Made by a program: the position numbers and the translations under genes
Shown here: positions 46,757 through 57,276 of the stretch, in pieces
Layout: each line of letters opens with the position of its first letter
How positions within the stretch are numbered: the stretch's first letter is position 1
Assembly (NCBI RefSeq): GCF_037477895.1
Contig: NZ_CP132744.1
Location: 1 to 64,000 of the forward strand
Direction of reading: 5' to 3'
Length of the DNA: 64,000 nt
Origin: Mycetohabitans endofungorum
GTDB taxonomy: Bacteria; Pseudomonadota; Gammaproteobacteria; Burkholderiales; Burkholderiaceae
Notes under the pieces: generated by a model
Databases searched by the model: none
What the model was told of the DNA's origin: nothing
Seen by the model: the letters and a program-made list of their open reading frames with translations, nothing else

Positions 46757-46768
46757 AGAGGGAAAATT

Positions 46769-48376
46769 ATGCTTGGCCGCAAAGAGCTAAAAAATAATTC
46801 TACAAATCCTTCTAGGTCGTCCAGATCGGCGGAAGCACACGCTTCTGTTTCGAAAGGTCACCAAAGTTCTTTAAAAAATTCAAGATACTATACCCCTAAA
46901 CTTCATCTTACTGGAGATCGTAGCGCTCCTGATATAAAAAATAATTCTGGCACTGCGCCTGCAGGGAAACCTGCAATTAAGATAGATTTAAACCCTCGAT
47001 GGGCTGACAAAAAAACGCGACCAAGCTGCAAATATGCTCCCGTCACCGTATCAAGTGATAAAAATAAAAATTTTGAATACATGAAAGAAGTGTTAGAAAA
47101 AAGAATTGCCACATGTAAAGAACTCGCTTCTCAAGGCAATTATAAAGATAATCCAGCTGACTGGCTCTCATTCAGAAAAAGAGAGGGCACACAAGAACAT
47201 AACGGGCAAGAATATGATCTGCAGTCAAATAAAGTGCCAATTATTGTTATAAGCGGCGGGAGCGCCAACAAAATTGCAGGCGACCTTAAAAGCAAAACAG
47301 GCGGTAGCCTCGCATGGCATCCAAAATATATGCGAGATGAATCAGTTTATTTGCTTGTTCATGAGACAGAGTTCAAATGCTATGAGGCTGCTCTTAACGA
47401 AATGATGGAGCAATATAAAAATTTGCACCTTGTCGGGTGGTACGGCGGTAGCTTGACCGGTTTCGGCGCTGCGCGCGCTGCAGCCTTGGCGTTTGCAGAT
47501 ACACTGCCATATCGTCCTCAGCAAATTATAATGATGGATCAGGACGTTGCTCTAACCGAAAATACTAGACACACCAATCCTGGTATAAAAACTCAATTGA
47601 ACAATAAACATAAAAATACTCAAAAATCTATCATCGGACTTGGAGTTGGTTATCCTACACGCGAAGATCCTCCAAAACACTTTGGATTCAAAAAAAATGA
47701 ATATTCACCCAAAAAACCGAAAGCCGCAAACGAGCGACCAGTTCTATCGCCAGCACAACAATACGTTTCTATAAAATCTCCATTTCGCAAAAAAGGGGAA
47801 GATGGAATCTATGCTGCGTATATGGTTGCAGGCGGAGAAGACATGCTTATGGGAATACAGCAAGGCTTAATCCAAAAATTTAAACAAAAATACGGTCGAC
47901 CTATTGTCAAAAATATCGCTTTAATGGAAGGAAAAATTGTGAAGAAGGAACTCAAGGGCCAGGAGGATGAACTTAATCACTATTGGAAAAAAATGCGCCC
48001 CGAAACCCTTAAGAAGCTTTTTGAAGCAGAAAAGGATACCCAAGTTGAATTTGACGGGAAAACCATGAGCTTAAATAAACTCGTGGAGCATTTTAAAGAT
48101 CAAGGATATATTGAGCAACACCCAAGCCCGGAATCACACAACGTCGCAGCATGTATTATAGAGCGCATTATATTAGATTATCATAAGCAAAAATCCTACG
48201 ACAATCAATCTAATACAATTTTTAATACTTGGACCAAGAGCCCCCTTGAAGGAGCGACTTCAACCAAAGCTCCATCAGCAGTTTCAAAGTCCGACCCAAT
48301 TAGTTCACCACTATCGGCTCTTCAAAAATCCGAGCGCCTCCGCGTTTCTGGGCGCTCTCGCTATTATTCGGAATAA
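46769..48376 (+). CDS. Putative type III effector, GT-A glycosyltransferase-like
   Basis: This 535-residue protein is AT-rich compared with the core genes. The first 60 residues are Ser/Asn/Lys-rich and apparently disordered, as in type III secretion signals and chaperone-binding regions. The centre resembles a GT-A fold glycosyltransferase: VGWYGGSLTGFGAARAAALA near 222, a DQD in IIMMDQDVALTENTR near 256 as a possible metal-binding DxD, and VAGGEDMLMG near 350 like the GGED acceptor motif. There is no signal peptide or membrane segment. The next gene on this strand is a CesT-type chaperone. I do not know a named homologue; the glycosyltransferase reading rests on motifs only. Confidence 0.6.
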   Translation: MLGRKELKNNSTNPSRSSRSAEAHASVSKGHQSSLKNSRYYTPKLHLTGDRSAPDIKNNSGTAPAGKPAIKIDLNPRWADKKTRPSCKYAPVTVSSDKNKNFEYMKEVLEKRIATCKELASQGNYKDNPADWLSFRKREGTQEHNGQEYDLQSNKVPIIVISGGSANKIAGDLKSKTGGSLAWHPKYMRDESVYLLVHETEFKCYEAALNEMMEQYKNLHLVGWYGGSLTGFGAARAAALAFADTLPYRPQQIIMMDQDVALTENTRHTNPGIKTQLNNKHKNTQKSIIGLGVGYPTREDPPKHFGFKKNEYSPKKPKAANERPVLSPAQQYVSIKSPFRKKGEDGIYAAYMVAGGEDMLMGIQQGLIQKFKQKYGRPIVKNIALMEGKIVKKELKGQEDELNHYWKKMRPETLKKLFEAEKDTQVEFDGKTMSLNKLVEHFKDQGYIEQHPSPESHNVAACIIERIILDYHKQKSYDNQSNTIFNTWTKSPLEGATSTKAPSAVSKSDPISSPLSALQKSERLRVSGRSRYYSE

Positions 48377-48990
48377 ACAATGATTTGACTAAATTTTAAA
48401 CTGCGCTTTCAGCGCGCATAATCCAACAAAAACGTTTTTTGGATTAGAGCAAAATGCCACAACCGCATTAAGTTTGACAAAAGGTTTCGGCCGCGCAGGT
48501 AAATACTAAAACTTATATTTAACATGGAATAAATTATAGGACAAAACGCATAAACAAGTGAGGCCGCACGGGTGTAAGTGGGCTACTGAGAGAATGCACA
48601 TCGACATTTATGCCGTGAGCTATCTGAGCGTTTATTTTTGACAAATATTTAAACAATATTTTTTGCACGACTGCCGGCTATTAAGCAGCGCAACCAGTCA
48701 CCAATAAAATTCACACATTTTTACGTTTTGTTATTCTGAGCAGCACAGAAATTATGTACATGATCACCGATTAATCCACGGAAATTAAATTAACGTTTAC
48801 ATGCCGTAAAATTAATTTTTTCAGAAAAATACTTAAATAAAGCAAGCTTTCCAACATAAACTATCTGTCTTGATGAAATTTTCGCAAATTATGGCCAAAT
48901 ATCCAAAAAAGGTTTTTTCTATATTTTTAAAACAGCACTTCACTCTTTGAGCGGTCATGTGCTATTGCATCTATTGACAGTAAAAATACT
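48377..48990. other. AT-rich intergenic region between effector-like gene and chaperone
   Basis: About 615 AT-rich bases lie here without a credible gene on either strand. A short hairpin (GCGCT-TTC-AGCGC) follows the effector stop near 48403 and might terminate transcription. The chaperone promoter is probably near the 3' end, but I could not place it with confidence. Confidence 0.4.
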
Positions 48991-49431
48991 ATGAATCATT
49001 TTTTTGCAGTCATGCAATTTCAAGCTAAAGAACGCGTGCGCAGGTGTCTTGAAGCACTTGGTCAACGTCATCGTATCACCGGCTTGACATTGGATGCCAA
49101 TGACGAGGCAGGGATCGAGCTAGCGTGGGGGGAGCGTTTGTACCTAAGGTTCAATGCTGAATCAAACAAACTGTATATATATGCACCCTTTGCTCCGTTG
49201 AATGATGCTCAGGATGGGCAAATTCTTGCCGATATGTTGCGTTTGAATTGTTTGGAGGTAGGCACGCGTGGCGGTGTAATTTCAGTTTCTGAGCCGATGG
49301 ACGCATTCGTCTATCATCTCGGTTTGCCTGCCGAGACGCTTAAGCCCGATGCGCTTGAGCAAGCAATCGAAAAATTTATCGAAGAACGCCAGCGCCTCGC
49401 TCAACGGTTTCGACAAATCCGGCAACTTTGA
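48991..49431 (+). CDS. CesT-family type III secretion chaperone
   Basis: This 146-residue protein is small and acidic with the CesT/Tir-chaperone layout: an N-terminal helix (VRRCLEALGQRHRITGLTLD), strands with LYLRFNAESNKLYIYAPF, a dimer helix (GQILADMLRLNCLEVGTRGG), a final strand (AFVYHLGLPAE) and a long C-terminal helix. Such dimers bind one effector and bring it to the secretion ATPase. It lies 615 bases after the effector-like gene on the same strand, its likely client. No clear Shine-Dalgarno sequence precedes the ATG. Confidence 0.8.
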   Translation: MNHFFAVMQFQAKERVRRCLEALGQRHRITGLTLDANDEAGIELAWGERLYLRFNAESNKLYIYAPFAPLNDAQDGQILADMLRLNCLEVGTRGGVISVSEPMDAFVYHLGLPAETLKPDALEQAIEKFIEERQRLAQRFRQIRQL

Positions 49432-49615
49432 CGTCCTTTGAAAGTCCGGACACACTCTGCCACTTACAATAGCGGGTAGGCATAAGACTGTGAATACGAA
49501 GCAGCTGGAAGCCGGCGCGGCCATTCCTCGACCCAGTAACCAGCCGCCTATTCGGCGAGTGGACCCAATTCTGAACATCAACGCGGCCCTGAAACAACGC
49601 CTACCCTACGCTAAC

Positions 49616-52600
49616 TCAGTTCCGCAACCGAACAGAACCACCCTCCATAGCCACTGTTGCCTGGACTCGCCCGTGGGTCAGCGCCCGAGAAATCCGTATG
49701 CCGGCATCGGCCGTTGTCCTAGCCACACCGAGTAGTCGGCAAACCGCTTTTACCAATCCCTCTTGCGACGTACCACCCTGTTGCATCAAGATATACATAG
49801 CCGCATTGCCCAATTCTTCGAGGCTAATCTCGTCGATACTGCGGCGCGTTTCGGGGTCACCGCCTGGTACCCGGATACCTTCCCAGGTGCTTGGGTTAGC
49901 ATGCCCAGGCCAATAAAAAGTGATGTCGTTGTCCGTCGTACGGGTCACCTGCTTGGGCACCACTGCAATCAAATGAGCCTCGATGCGACTACCCACCCTA
50001 GACAACCCCCAAGCCCGCGTCACACGCTTGAACACTATCGCCTGCGATACCGGTCCTTCCGTTTCGATTACCTTAAGTAACTGCTCGACCAAAGTCGGCA
50101 TTGAGCGGCTCTCGTAGAAGAGGTGGGGGTTGCCCCTGTCCAAGCGGGTCAGTTCGTATTCGAGCAACTGAGTCGCAGGCGCAATCGACTCGACGACCGA
50201 TCCGGCCCGGGCATACAAAGCATGCGGCGCTTCTTCATCCTTCTCCTCTTCCGGCAGCTCAACGGGCGGTTCGCTCTCGGTCGGCACCGTCGCTACCAAC
50301 TCTTCCAGTCGGGCCACAAGCTTTCGTATCGGCTCTTGCGGATTCAACCACCAGTCCGTGGACCATATACGATACAGTTCCCAACCCAGCCCTTCAAGGA
50401 CATGCTGGCGGAGCCGGTCACGGTCGCGCGCAGTGGCGCCGGAGTGATACATGGCGCCATCGCATTCGACGCCCAGCAGATAGCGTCCCGGCGCACGCGG
50501 GTCGACCACGCCAATATCAACCCGGTATCCGGACACGCCGACCTGCGGGTGGACAGTCCAACCTTTCTCACGAAGTGCGGAAATCACCTGCTGCTCGAAC
50601 GGGCTATCGGGCTCCCGTCCAGTCGGCACATTTTGCTCCACCAGGGCGCGTGGGCCTCGAATGGCGAACTCCAGGTAGTTCTTCAGGTCTCGTACGCCGG
50701 CAGCCCGGACACGCGACAGGTCAATCTGCTCGGGAAGCAATGTGCTAAAAATCACAACACCGACACGAGCACGTGATACGGCCACGTTGAGACGCCGATG
50801 GCCGCTCTCTAGATTCAACGGCCCAAAGTTGAGGCTGATCTTGCCCGATGCATCGGGGCCGTAGGTAATGGAGAAGAAGATGATGTCCCGCTCATCACCT
50901 TGGACGTTTTCCAGGTTCTTGATGAACAGCGGCTCCTGCGCCGCCTGTGCAATAGCCTGGTCTAGTTGCTGAGACGCTCGACGGCGCTCCTCCAGCATCC
51001 GCTCAATCAGGCTTTGCTGTGCCTGATTGAAGGTCACTACGCCGAGCGTCAGATGCCGCTTTGCCGAGTCCAGATAGTGCCGCTCAATTGCCCTGACGAT
51101 GGCATCGGCTTCCGCCCGATTAGTTCGCGAACCGCCGCGATCATAGACACCCAGTACGCGTTCAAAGCGCACGCTCTGGTCATTTGTCATCGGCGACGGG
51201 AACGTGACCAATTCGTTATTGTAGTACGTGACATTGCTGAAGGTAATCAGCCCTTCATGCTTGCTTCGGTAGTGCCATTTCAACCGCAGTTCAGGCAGGC
51301 CGATACTGAGACACTCGTCCAAGATGCTCTCAAGGTCCTGAACATCGTCGCTATCCGCCCCGACTTCCGAGTCATCTGACCGGCAGAAGAAGCGGGTCGG
51401 CGGCAGTTGCTTCGGGTCGCCGACGCAGACGAGCTGCTTGCCGCGCGCCATTGCACCGACGGCGTCCCACACCGGAATCTGAGAGGCCTCGTCGAAGATG
51501 ACCACATCAAACTGAGCGTGCGACGCGTCCAGATACTGGGCGACTGACAAGGGTGACATCAGCAGGCATGGCTTCAGCCGGGTCATCAGAGTCGGCAGGT
51601 TTTGCACCAGCTGCCGAATCGGCATGTGCTTGCGCTGCTTCTGTAATTCGCGCCGTAGCTTCCCCAGTTCAGAATCAGCACCGGGCACAACCTCGAGGCT
51701 CGCCGGAATCTGGCCCGCAAGTTTGGCCACAATATATTGCTGGGTCAGCTTCTGAAACCGCTCGTCAGCCTCGTTGAACTCAGCAATCTTGCGGTTATGC
51801 TCGGCACTCGAGAAGTTGCAGAGCACCGGCTCGCGGTCAATCGCTTTGCGCAGCCACCAGCTCTGGTAGCTGTATTCGAAGAACGTCGCCACAGCGGACA
51901 ATGGCACCTCGCCAGCCTCCAGTGCATCCACAATACCCTGCAACCCGCTGTTGATTGCATTGGCGCGGGATTTCCGCCACAGGCACCACGGCTGCAGTTG
52001 CCGCGAAGCAGATTGCCATCTTTGAAGCAAGTTCAACAGCCGAGGAATCACACTGGCGGCAGTTGGATCGAGTCCGAAGTCAGCCTGACAGTGTCCAAGC
52101 TCAATGACCTGGCGGAGTTTAGTCATGACGTCCCGATAGCAATCGCGGTACGCCAACAAACTGGAGCCGAGAGGCATGCCTGCCTTCAGCATGCCCCGGT
52201 TGTCGGAAACAAACGGCTGCAGCTTTGCGCGGAGCGTCTGGGCCAGCTCGATGTCGTTGTCCGCGATTGCCGCTACCGCGTCCGCAAATGACGTCGCCCA
52301 CCGCTCGGCCGACTCGACGGCGTTCCAGTCCGTCTTCGACGCAGCGAACGCTTCATGCAGCAATTGCAACGCGTCATGAGACATAGACTCGATGATCTTG
52401 TCCTCGGCATTGACAGCGGTCAATGCCGTAATGATGGACGGAACATCGCCACCTGGTGGGCGACGCTGGTCCTGTCGATACAGTCGCAATCGTCCGGTAA
52501 CCGCACGCCGGGCAAATAGGCGTTTCGGCCACCAGGTATGGGTCGCCGCCGCCCACTGCAGTTTCAGCTCCGACGCATTTAGGGTGGCAACGTCTTCCAC

Positions 52601-55549
52601 GTAGTGTTTGCTCAGCGGCTCCCATGCCTGATTGCGCGCGAGGCCATGGCGCCGCAGGTTGGCAAGTCGGTTGCGCGTGGATTCGTCATGCGCCGACCGG
52701 GCAACCTCGATAGGAACGGTGGGCGCGGCAGAGAGCACGTCGGCCAGTACATCCAATTGGCCCAGCCCATTCAGGGAAAAAGCAATTTTAGGAAGGCCCA
52801 ATTGATCCAGCAGGTTCGATGCAGCCTCATCCAGCTTCTTGATTTGGGCTTCAAACGCCGAAACCGCGTCGAGAAACTCTTGCTGCCAGGACGCCATCCA
52901 TTCGGTTTTGTGGACGGCTGCCAGAGGATGGTTCTGCAAACCGGTCAGCTGGCCAGCCAGAGCGCCCATCTGGCGACAGCTCTCACGCAGTGCCTCGAGC
53001 CGGACACGATCATGTACATCTGCATCCGCCCACGGCATTGCGCCAGGCCGCCACTGCGCATACTGCAGGCTGGTTCCGATGGCCTCGTAAATGGCCAGGT
53101 CGTTCGGATGGATGTGATGTAGTGCACGCGCGACACCATTGAGGTCTGCACGAAGCGTTAGAAGCCGTTCTGACTCCCGCTCCCAATCCTTCACCGTACG
53201 TGTGCTGGCAGCATCAAGCGCGACGCCAAGCTGCTTCAGAACCTCCCCTTTTTTAGCCTTGGACGAATGCAGCTCAAGACAAAATGGCCCCAAACCGAGG
53301 CTGCTGAGCCGACGATGTACTACCTCCAGCGCGGCCATCTTCTCCGAGACAAACAGCACGGTCTTCCCAGTCGCCAACAAGTGCGCAATCAGGTTCGAGA
53401 TGGTCTGGCTCTTACCCGTACCTGGCGGACCCTCGATGACAAGATTCTTGCCTTCGGCAGCGACGCAAACGGCACGCAACTGCGACGAATCCGATAGCAA
53501 CGGCGTAAATAGGTCTTGAGGTCGGAACTTCTCATCCAGGGTACTGGGCTCGAATCCAGTCGCACTGTCAGCAAATGCCTTGCCGGGATGGTTAATTAAA
53601 TGAGCGACAACGCTGTTTTTCTGAAGCTGCTTTTGGCGGTCCTGGAGGTCCTTCCACATCAGATACTTCGTGAACGAAAAGATACCTAGATGCACCTGCT
53701 CCTTGACTTCCCATCCCTTCATTTCGCCCACATGCAGCCGGAAGATCTGCAGAATCCGGTTGACGTCGATACCACGATCATCAGTCAGTAAAACGTCGAA
53801 TGACGGCAGACTCAGGCTGAAATCTTGCCGCAACTTTTGTAGCAGCGTCGGATTCACGAGCGCGTCGTCGTCGTGACGGGCCAGGCGGAAACCACTCCGG
53901 ACGGATTGGCGGAACAACGTGACCGGGATGAGCAAAATAGGAGCTAGGTGGCTGGATTCGGCATCCTGGCTCTCTTGCCACTCCAACATTCCAAAAGCCA
54001 GAAACAGCGTATTGGCCCCGCCTTCTTCCATGCCCGTGCTGGCCGTTCGAAATATCTCGAGAAGCCTGCTTTCCAGCGCTTCCTCGTCGATGTCTGTGAC
54101 GATTTCGTTGCGACCAAGCGCGTCGGTCGCTAGGTCATCCATTGCAGCCGTACCGTTCCGCCCGGTGTACACATCGGCATCGCGACCATCCGAACCGGAC
54201 ATCATCTTCGGTTTCGCACGAACGCGGAATGCGTTTCCGCCTGCCAGCCGGTCTTCTAGCGCACCCAGGTTAGGGCAGATGACGCGCAGCGTCGACTTGG
54301 TCGGCTTGAAATTCAGAAGCTTGTTTCGGAGCGTCAGGTCGAGCAGCTTGCTCTTCCATTTCGCCAGTCGGCCTTCGGGTGTATCGAATGTAACATTATC
54401 GTGCAGTGGAACGACGACCGGGTCCAGCGGCGGCAATTGCGGCATGTCCTCGATGATGGGCGTTTCGGTCTTGCCAATCGGGACAGCAGACGCATCGACC
54501 TGCGATGAGCGCGATGGCAGGGGACGAAGCTGGACTTCACGTGCGCGCCGAATATCTACTGCATACACGAACTCGTCCTCATCATTCAGGTGTTCCTGAC
54601 CACGAGCGCAGGCCCAGCGAAGGGACGGTTTATGTCCGCCTGCTACGCTGGTGGTCTCAAAAACCATGAACTCGCCGGATTTCACCCGCTTGCGAACAGC
54701 CTGAACGTCGTCTACCAATGCGGTCGGGAAACTGGTCTCTATCAGCCAGACACCGATCCAGGCGTGACCTTCCTTGAACAGCACAACGGGATGCAGGCCC
54801 GCCTGCTCCAAGCAAGACGCAAACAGCATGGCGAGGTCTAGGCACGTCGCGAGCTTGCCATCCAGAATGCGTTCCGGCGTCCGGATTTTCTGACCGTCAT
54901 TGCCGAACGACGCCGGCGGGTTGGAATATTGGATATCCTCAGCAACTATCGTGCTGTAGATAGCCGACACCTGTTTCCAGACCTTCTCACGATTCTTGGA
55001 CTGGTATCCGTCCATGGACAGGTCGGCCGACGTCTGGCGCAACAACCCGGATACTCGTGCGAGAAGCTTGTCTACGACCCGCGAGTTCGGCATGCAAAAC
55101 GCGGCAAGCAGTTCGGGTAGCGACCGTGTGCCGGCCCACTGGTCGTAGGCGAGCACATCAATGTTGTGCGTTGCCGTTACGAGTGCCGTTTTCCGAGCAT
55201 GCAGCGTTGCTGTGATGACCGCTCGCTCAGATTCGTCGAGCTGGCTGAAATACTGATGATCAGGGCGTAGGTCGACCGGTGCAAGGCGACGGCTCTCTCC
55301 AGGCATCAATGCGTCGAAACGGAAACGGGCACTTTCAGCAAAAGCCGGCACACATTTGACCATTAGTTCAATATCAGAGAGCGTTGTTTCACCCTCATTT
55401 GTGACCCGAATTTCACGGATGACCGGAACATTGTTTTGAATCGCCGCATACCCTATCGTCAGGTTGGCAATCACCTGAACGTCAGGTAGCTTCACATCGG
55501 TATCGGTCGTCAGATCCTTAGCATTGTCTGCCTGTTCCTGCATCATCAC
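49616..55549 (-). CDS. DUF4011/SF1 helicase/Vsr-like nuclease/DUF3320 protein (candidate defence)
   Basis: This 1977-residue single-gene protein has these parts: an Ig-like N-terminus (about 30-130); a transglutaminase-like segment with TCLDLAMLFASCLEQAG (Cys236) and KEGHAWIGVWL (His262); DUF4011 (WKSKLLDLTLRNKLLNFKP); and an SF1 helicase. The helicase Walker A is EGPPGTGKSQT near 706, its Walker B is VVIFDEASQIP near 1350, and it has GDPKQLPPTRF and NVAVSRARVGV. A Vsr/MTES_1575-type nuclease follows near 1640-1740 (GYRVDIGVV, GVECDGAMYHSG, WSTDWW), then DUF3320. Proteins of this build are found in phage-defence islands, including the Hhe type. It stands alone, next to hipBA. No phage target can be read from the sequence. 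Confidence 0.88.
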   Translation of the reverse strand: MMMQEQADNAKDLTTDTDVKLPDVQVIANLTIGYAAIQNNVPVIREIRVTNEGETTLSDIELMVKCVPAFAESARFRFDALMPGESRRLAPVDLRPDHQYFSQLDESERAVITATLHARKTALVTATHNIDVLAYDQWAGTRSLPELLAAFCMPNSRVVDKLLARVSGLLRQTSADLSMDGYQSKNREKVWKQVSAIYSTIVAEDIQYSNPPASFGNDGQKIRTPERILDGKLATCLDLAMLFASCLEQAGLHPVVLFKEGHAWIGVWLIETSFPTALVDDVQAVRKRVKSGEFMVFETTSVAGGHKPSLRWACARGQEHLNDEDEFVYAVDIRRAREVQLRPLPSRSSQVDASAVPIGKTETPIIEDMPQLPPLDPVVVPLHDNVTFDTPEGRLAKWKSKLLDLTLRNKLLNFKPTKSTLRVICPNLGALEDRLAGGNAFRVRAKPKMMSGSDGRDADVYTGRNGTAAMDDLATDALGRNEIVTDIDEEALESRLLEIFRTASTGMEEGGANTLFLAFGMLEWQESQDAESSHLAPILLIPVTLFRQSVRSGFRLARHDDDALVNPTLLQKLRQDFSLSLPSFDVLLTDDRGIDVNRILQIFRLHVGEMKGWEVKEQVHLGIFSFTKYLMWKDLQDRQKQLQKNSVVAHLINHPGKAFADSATGFEPSTLDEKFRPQDLFTPLLSDSSQLRAVCVAAEGKNLVIEGPPGTGKSQTISNLIAHLLATGKTVLFVSEKMAALEVVHRRLSSLGLGPFCLELHSSKAKKGEVLKQLGVALDAASTRTVKDWERESERLLTLRADLNGVARALHHIHPNDLAIYEAIGTSLQYAQWRPGAMPWADADVHDRVRLEALRESCRQMGALAGQLTGLQNHPLAAVHKTEWMASWQQEFLDAVSAFEAQIKKLDEAASNLLDQLGLPKIAFSLNGLGQLDVLADVLSAAPTVPIEVARSAHDESTRNRLANLRRHGLARNQAWEPLSKHYVEDVATLNASELKLQWAAATHTWWPKRLFARRAVTGRLRLYRQDQRRPPGGDVPSIITALTAVNAEDKIIESMSHDALQLLHEAFAASKTDWNAVESAERWATSFADAVAAIADNDIELAQTLRAKLQPFVSDNRGMLKAGMPLGSSLLAYRDCYRDVMTKLRQVIELGHCQADFGLDPTAASVIPRLLNLLQRWQSASRQLQPWCLWRKSRANAINSGLQGIVDALEAGEVPLSAVATFFEYSYQSWWLRKAIDREPVLCNFSSAEHNRKIAEFNEADERFQKLTQQYIVAKLAGQIPASLEVVPGADSELGKLRRELQKQRKHMPIRQLVQNLPTLMTRLKPCLLMSPLSVAQYLDASHAQFDVVIFDEASQIPVWDAVGAMARGKQLVCVGDPKQLPPTRFFCRSDDSEVGADSDDVQDLESILDECLSIGLPELRLKWHYRSKHEGLITFSNVTYYNNELVTFPSPMTNDQSVRFERVLGVYDRGGSRTNRAEADAIVRAIERHYLDSAKRHLTLGVVTFNQAQQSLIERMLEERRRASQQLDQAIAQAAQEPLFIKNLENVQGDERDIIFFSITYGPDASGKISLNFGPLNLESGHRRLNVAVSRARVGVVIFSTLLPEQIDLSRVRAAGVRDLKNYLEFAIRGPRALVEQNVPTGREPDSPFEQQVISALREKGWTVHPQVGVSGYRVDIGVVDPRAPGRYLLGVECDGAMYHSGATARDRDRLRQHVLEGLGWELYRIWSTDWWLNPQEPIRKLVARLEELVATVPTESEPPVELPEEEKDEEAPHALYARAGSVVESIAPATQLLEYELTRLDRGNPHLFYESRSMPTLVEQLLKVIETEGPVSQAIVFKRVTRAWGLSRVGSRIEAHLIAVVPKQVTRTTDNDITFYWPGHANPSTWEGIRVPGGDPETRRSIDEISLEELGNAAMYILMQQGGTSQEGLVKAVCRLLGVARTTADAGIRISRALTHGRVQATVAMEGGSVRLRN

Positions 55550-55925
55550 CCCGTTCCCCCTACTGTGTTCAACCGAGTTCTCATTATTGCAGGCGCTAGA
55601 TTGGACCTTGATTGCGCGATAACCTGCGAGTCTTTCGCAAAGATTTTATTCTCTCCTCGCCAATGCCGGGTGCGCGGAAATTTGTCCCCTTGATCAAGAA
55701 CGGCAACCTGGAAGCGACATGCGTCACCGTACGGATGAACATGGCGATCATAGTCAGTTTCGCATCATTGTTCCGGCGGGCTTGCAAGTGCTGAGACCAG
55801 CGTTGGCGGCATCGCTTCTTTCGTCTCGCGGCAGAAGTGCGGCCGGTGGCGTAAGGAGCTTTCACGACAAGGTAATTCGCGTGGTTGTCGCCTGTCCTTA
55901 CCCGTTGCTACGACTGCCGCGGGCG
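55550..55925. other. Intergenic region between helicase and hipA
   Basis: About 375 bases separate the helicase start and the hipA stop. Short frames on both strands look like chance openings. The region should hold the helicase promoter and the end of the hipBA transcript, but no definite element is seen. Confidence 0.35.
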
Positions 55926-57275
55926 TCACACTGGCGGCATCCCTTCGAGCGCCCGGGCGGCATCCAATAGCCCGCCCAGTACCTTGTCGGCCACTTGCTG
56001 CGAAAAGCCTTGCGGCAGCTCCGCTTGCACTTGCGCGACTACCTCTGGCGTCCGAGCGACCAGTTCCTGAAGCAATGGCTCGGCGTTTCCTCCATAGCCG
56101 AGCTTTTGGGCCGTGCTATTGAAGTGCCGGCGCTGGATGGCGTGCATACGATAGTGCCGGTTCTTGCCTAGCAGCGCCATAGCAAGCTTAAGGTCCTGCT
56201 CGGCCCACTGGTTCGGTCCTTCGCCGATGACCGGATACGCAGACATCACGTCATACATCGGCGTGAGCCGGAACCGTCCAGCTGTCCCGGCCTGTAGTTG
56301 GATGCTGAAGTTCTTGGCATGCCCGTCCGGCGCGCGCAGCATCCAGAACAGGATTTGCGAAGCCATGAGGGCGCGCAGGTCACGCTCGGCATCCAGCGAC
56401 TGCTGCACGAGGGGGAACAGTTGCTTGAGGCCTGGCCCGCCTTCGTTCTCGTACTTTACGAGCGGCGATGTTCCAGTGGCTTGGCAAAAATCTTCCTGTA
56501 TGAGCCGGAACAACCGCGTGCCGTCGGACGACACCACGCGGTCGAATCGCTCGACAACGAGTACCCGCCGCTTGCCGAATGTGGCGATGTGAGCTTTTGC
56601 CGTGGATAGGCCATACGCCTTGAACAAGCGAAGACACAGCCACTCGTTGTCCACGGAGGTGCTGAAGTCGGCCTGCCGACCACCGACCAGGCCAAGCGGC
56701 AGCTTAAAGATGTGCGTGGTGGGCGTTGCGCCGCGCGGCTTCATCCACTTGTCATCCCACCACAGGAAAGCATCCTTCTCCTGAGCGCCGGCTAGCGAGA
56801 ACCGGAAGTCGTCGTCAGGGTCCCTCGCACCGGCGAAGCGGTCCGGGGTTACGACTTCGAGCAGATGGCGTTCGATGGCTTCGTCGTCCACGACAACGCC
56901 GTCGATACGGTCAACACCAGAAGGTGTCTCGCCTTCCGGCAGGAGTTGTAGTGCGCCTACGCAATCGCGTCCGATGGCGGCCAACAGGTTGAAGGCTTCG
57001 GTAGACCCCGTCTTGAAGCGGGCTGCAACGCGCTTGCGGATGGCATCGCTATCAGGCAGCAGGCCTTCGAAGTAATGGGCAACGCGCTCGCCTTTCAACG
57101 GCTCGTTGTTGAGGTTAAAGGGCAGCGACAAAGATATTGGCCGTCCATGCGCAGAGGCAAGCCAGCCCCCATCGTATTGCAGCTCCATGTCGCCGCGGGC
57201 CGTGATAGTCCAGCGGCCTACGTAGTCGCCGTTGGCCCAAAGCGTCAGGGTTTGACTGTGCGAGCGCCGCCCCAT
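55926..57275 (-). CDS. hipA: HipA-type serine/threonine kinase toxin
   Basis: This 449-residue protein belongs to the HipA family, kinases that in Escherichia coli phosphorylate glutamyl-tRNA synthetase and cause growth arrest. The N-terminal HipA_N domain (YVGRWTITARGDMELQYD, GRPISLSLPF) is complete. The nucleotide-binding segment FSLAGAQEKDAFLWWDD is near residue 155. The catalytic PDGHAKNFSIQL is near 311 and the metal-binding PMYDVMSAYP near 335, so it seems active. It follows hipB with a one-base gap (TGAGATG). A scrap of the same kind of gene lies beside gyrB. Confidence 0.92.
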   Translation of the reverse strand: MGRRSHSQTLTLWANGDYVGRWTITARGDMELQYDGGWLASAHGRPISLSLPFNLNNEPLKGERVAHYFEGLLPDSDAIRKRVAARFKTGSTEAFNLLAAIGRDCVGALQLLPEGETPSGVDRIDGVVVDDEAIERHLLEVVTPDRFAGARDPDDDFRFSLAGAQEKDAFLWWDDKWMKPRGATPTTHIFKLPLGLVGGRQADFSTSVDNEWLCLRLFKAYGLSTAKAHIATFGKRRVLVVERFDRVVSSDGTRLFRLIQEDFCQATGTSPLVKYENEGGPGLKQLFPLVQQSLDAERDLRALMASQILFWMLRAPDGHAKNFSIQLQAGTAGRFRLTPMYDVMSAYPVIGEGPNQWAEQDLKLAMALLGKNRHYRMHAIQRRHFNSTAQKLGYGGNAEPLLQELVARTPEVVAQVQAELPQGFSQQVADKVLGGLLDAARALEGMPPV

Positions 57276-57276
57276 C

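Noticed and set aside
55596..55865. 89-codon minus-strand frame between helicase and hipA
   Set aside because: No homology pattern, no ribosome-binding site and a low-complexity basic composition; probably chance.
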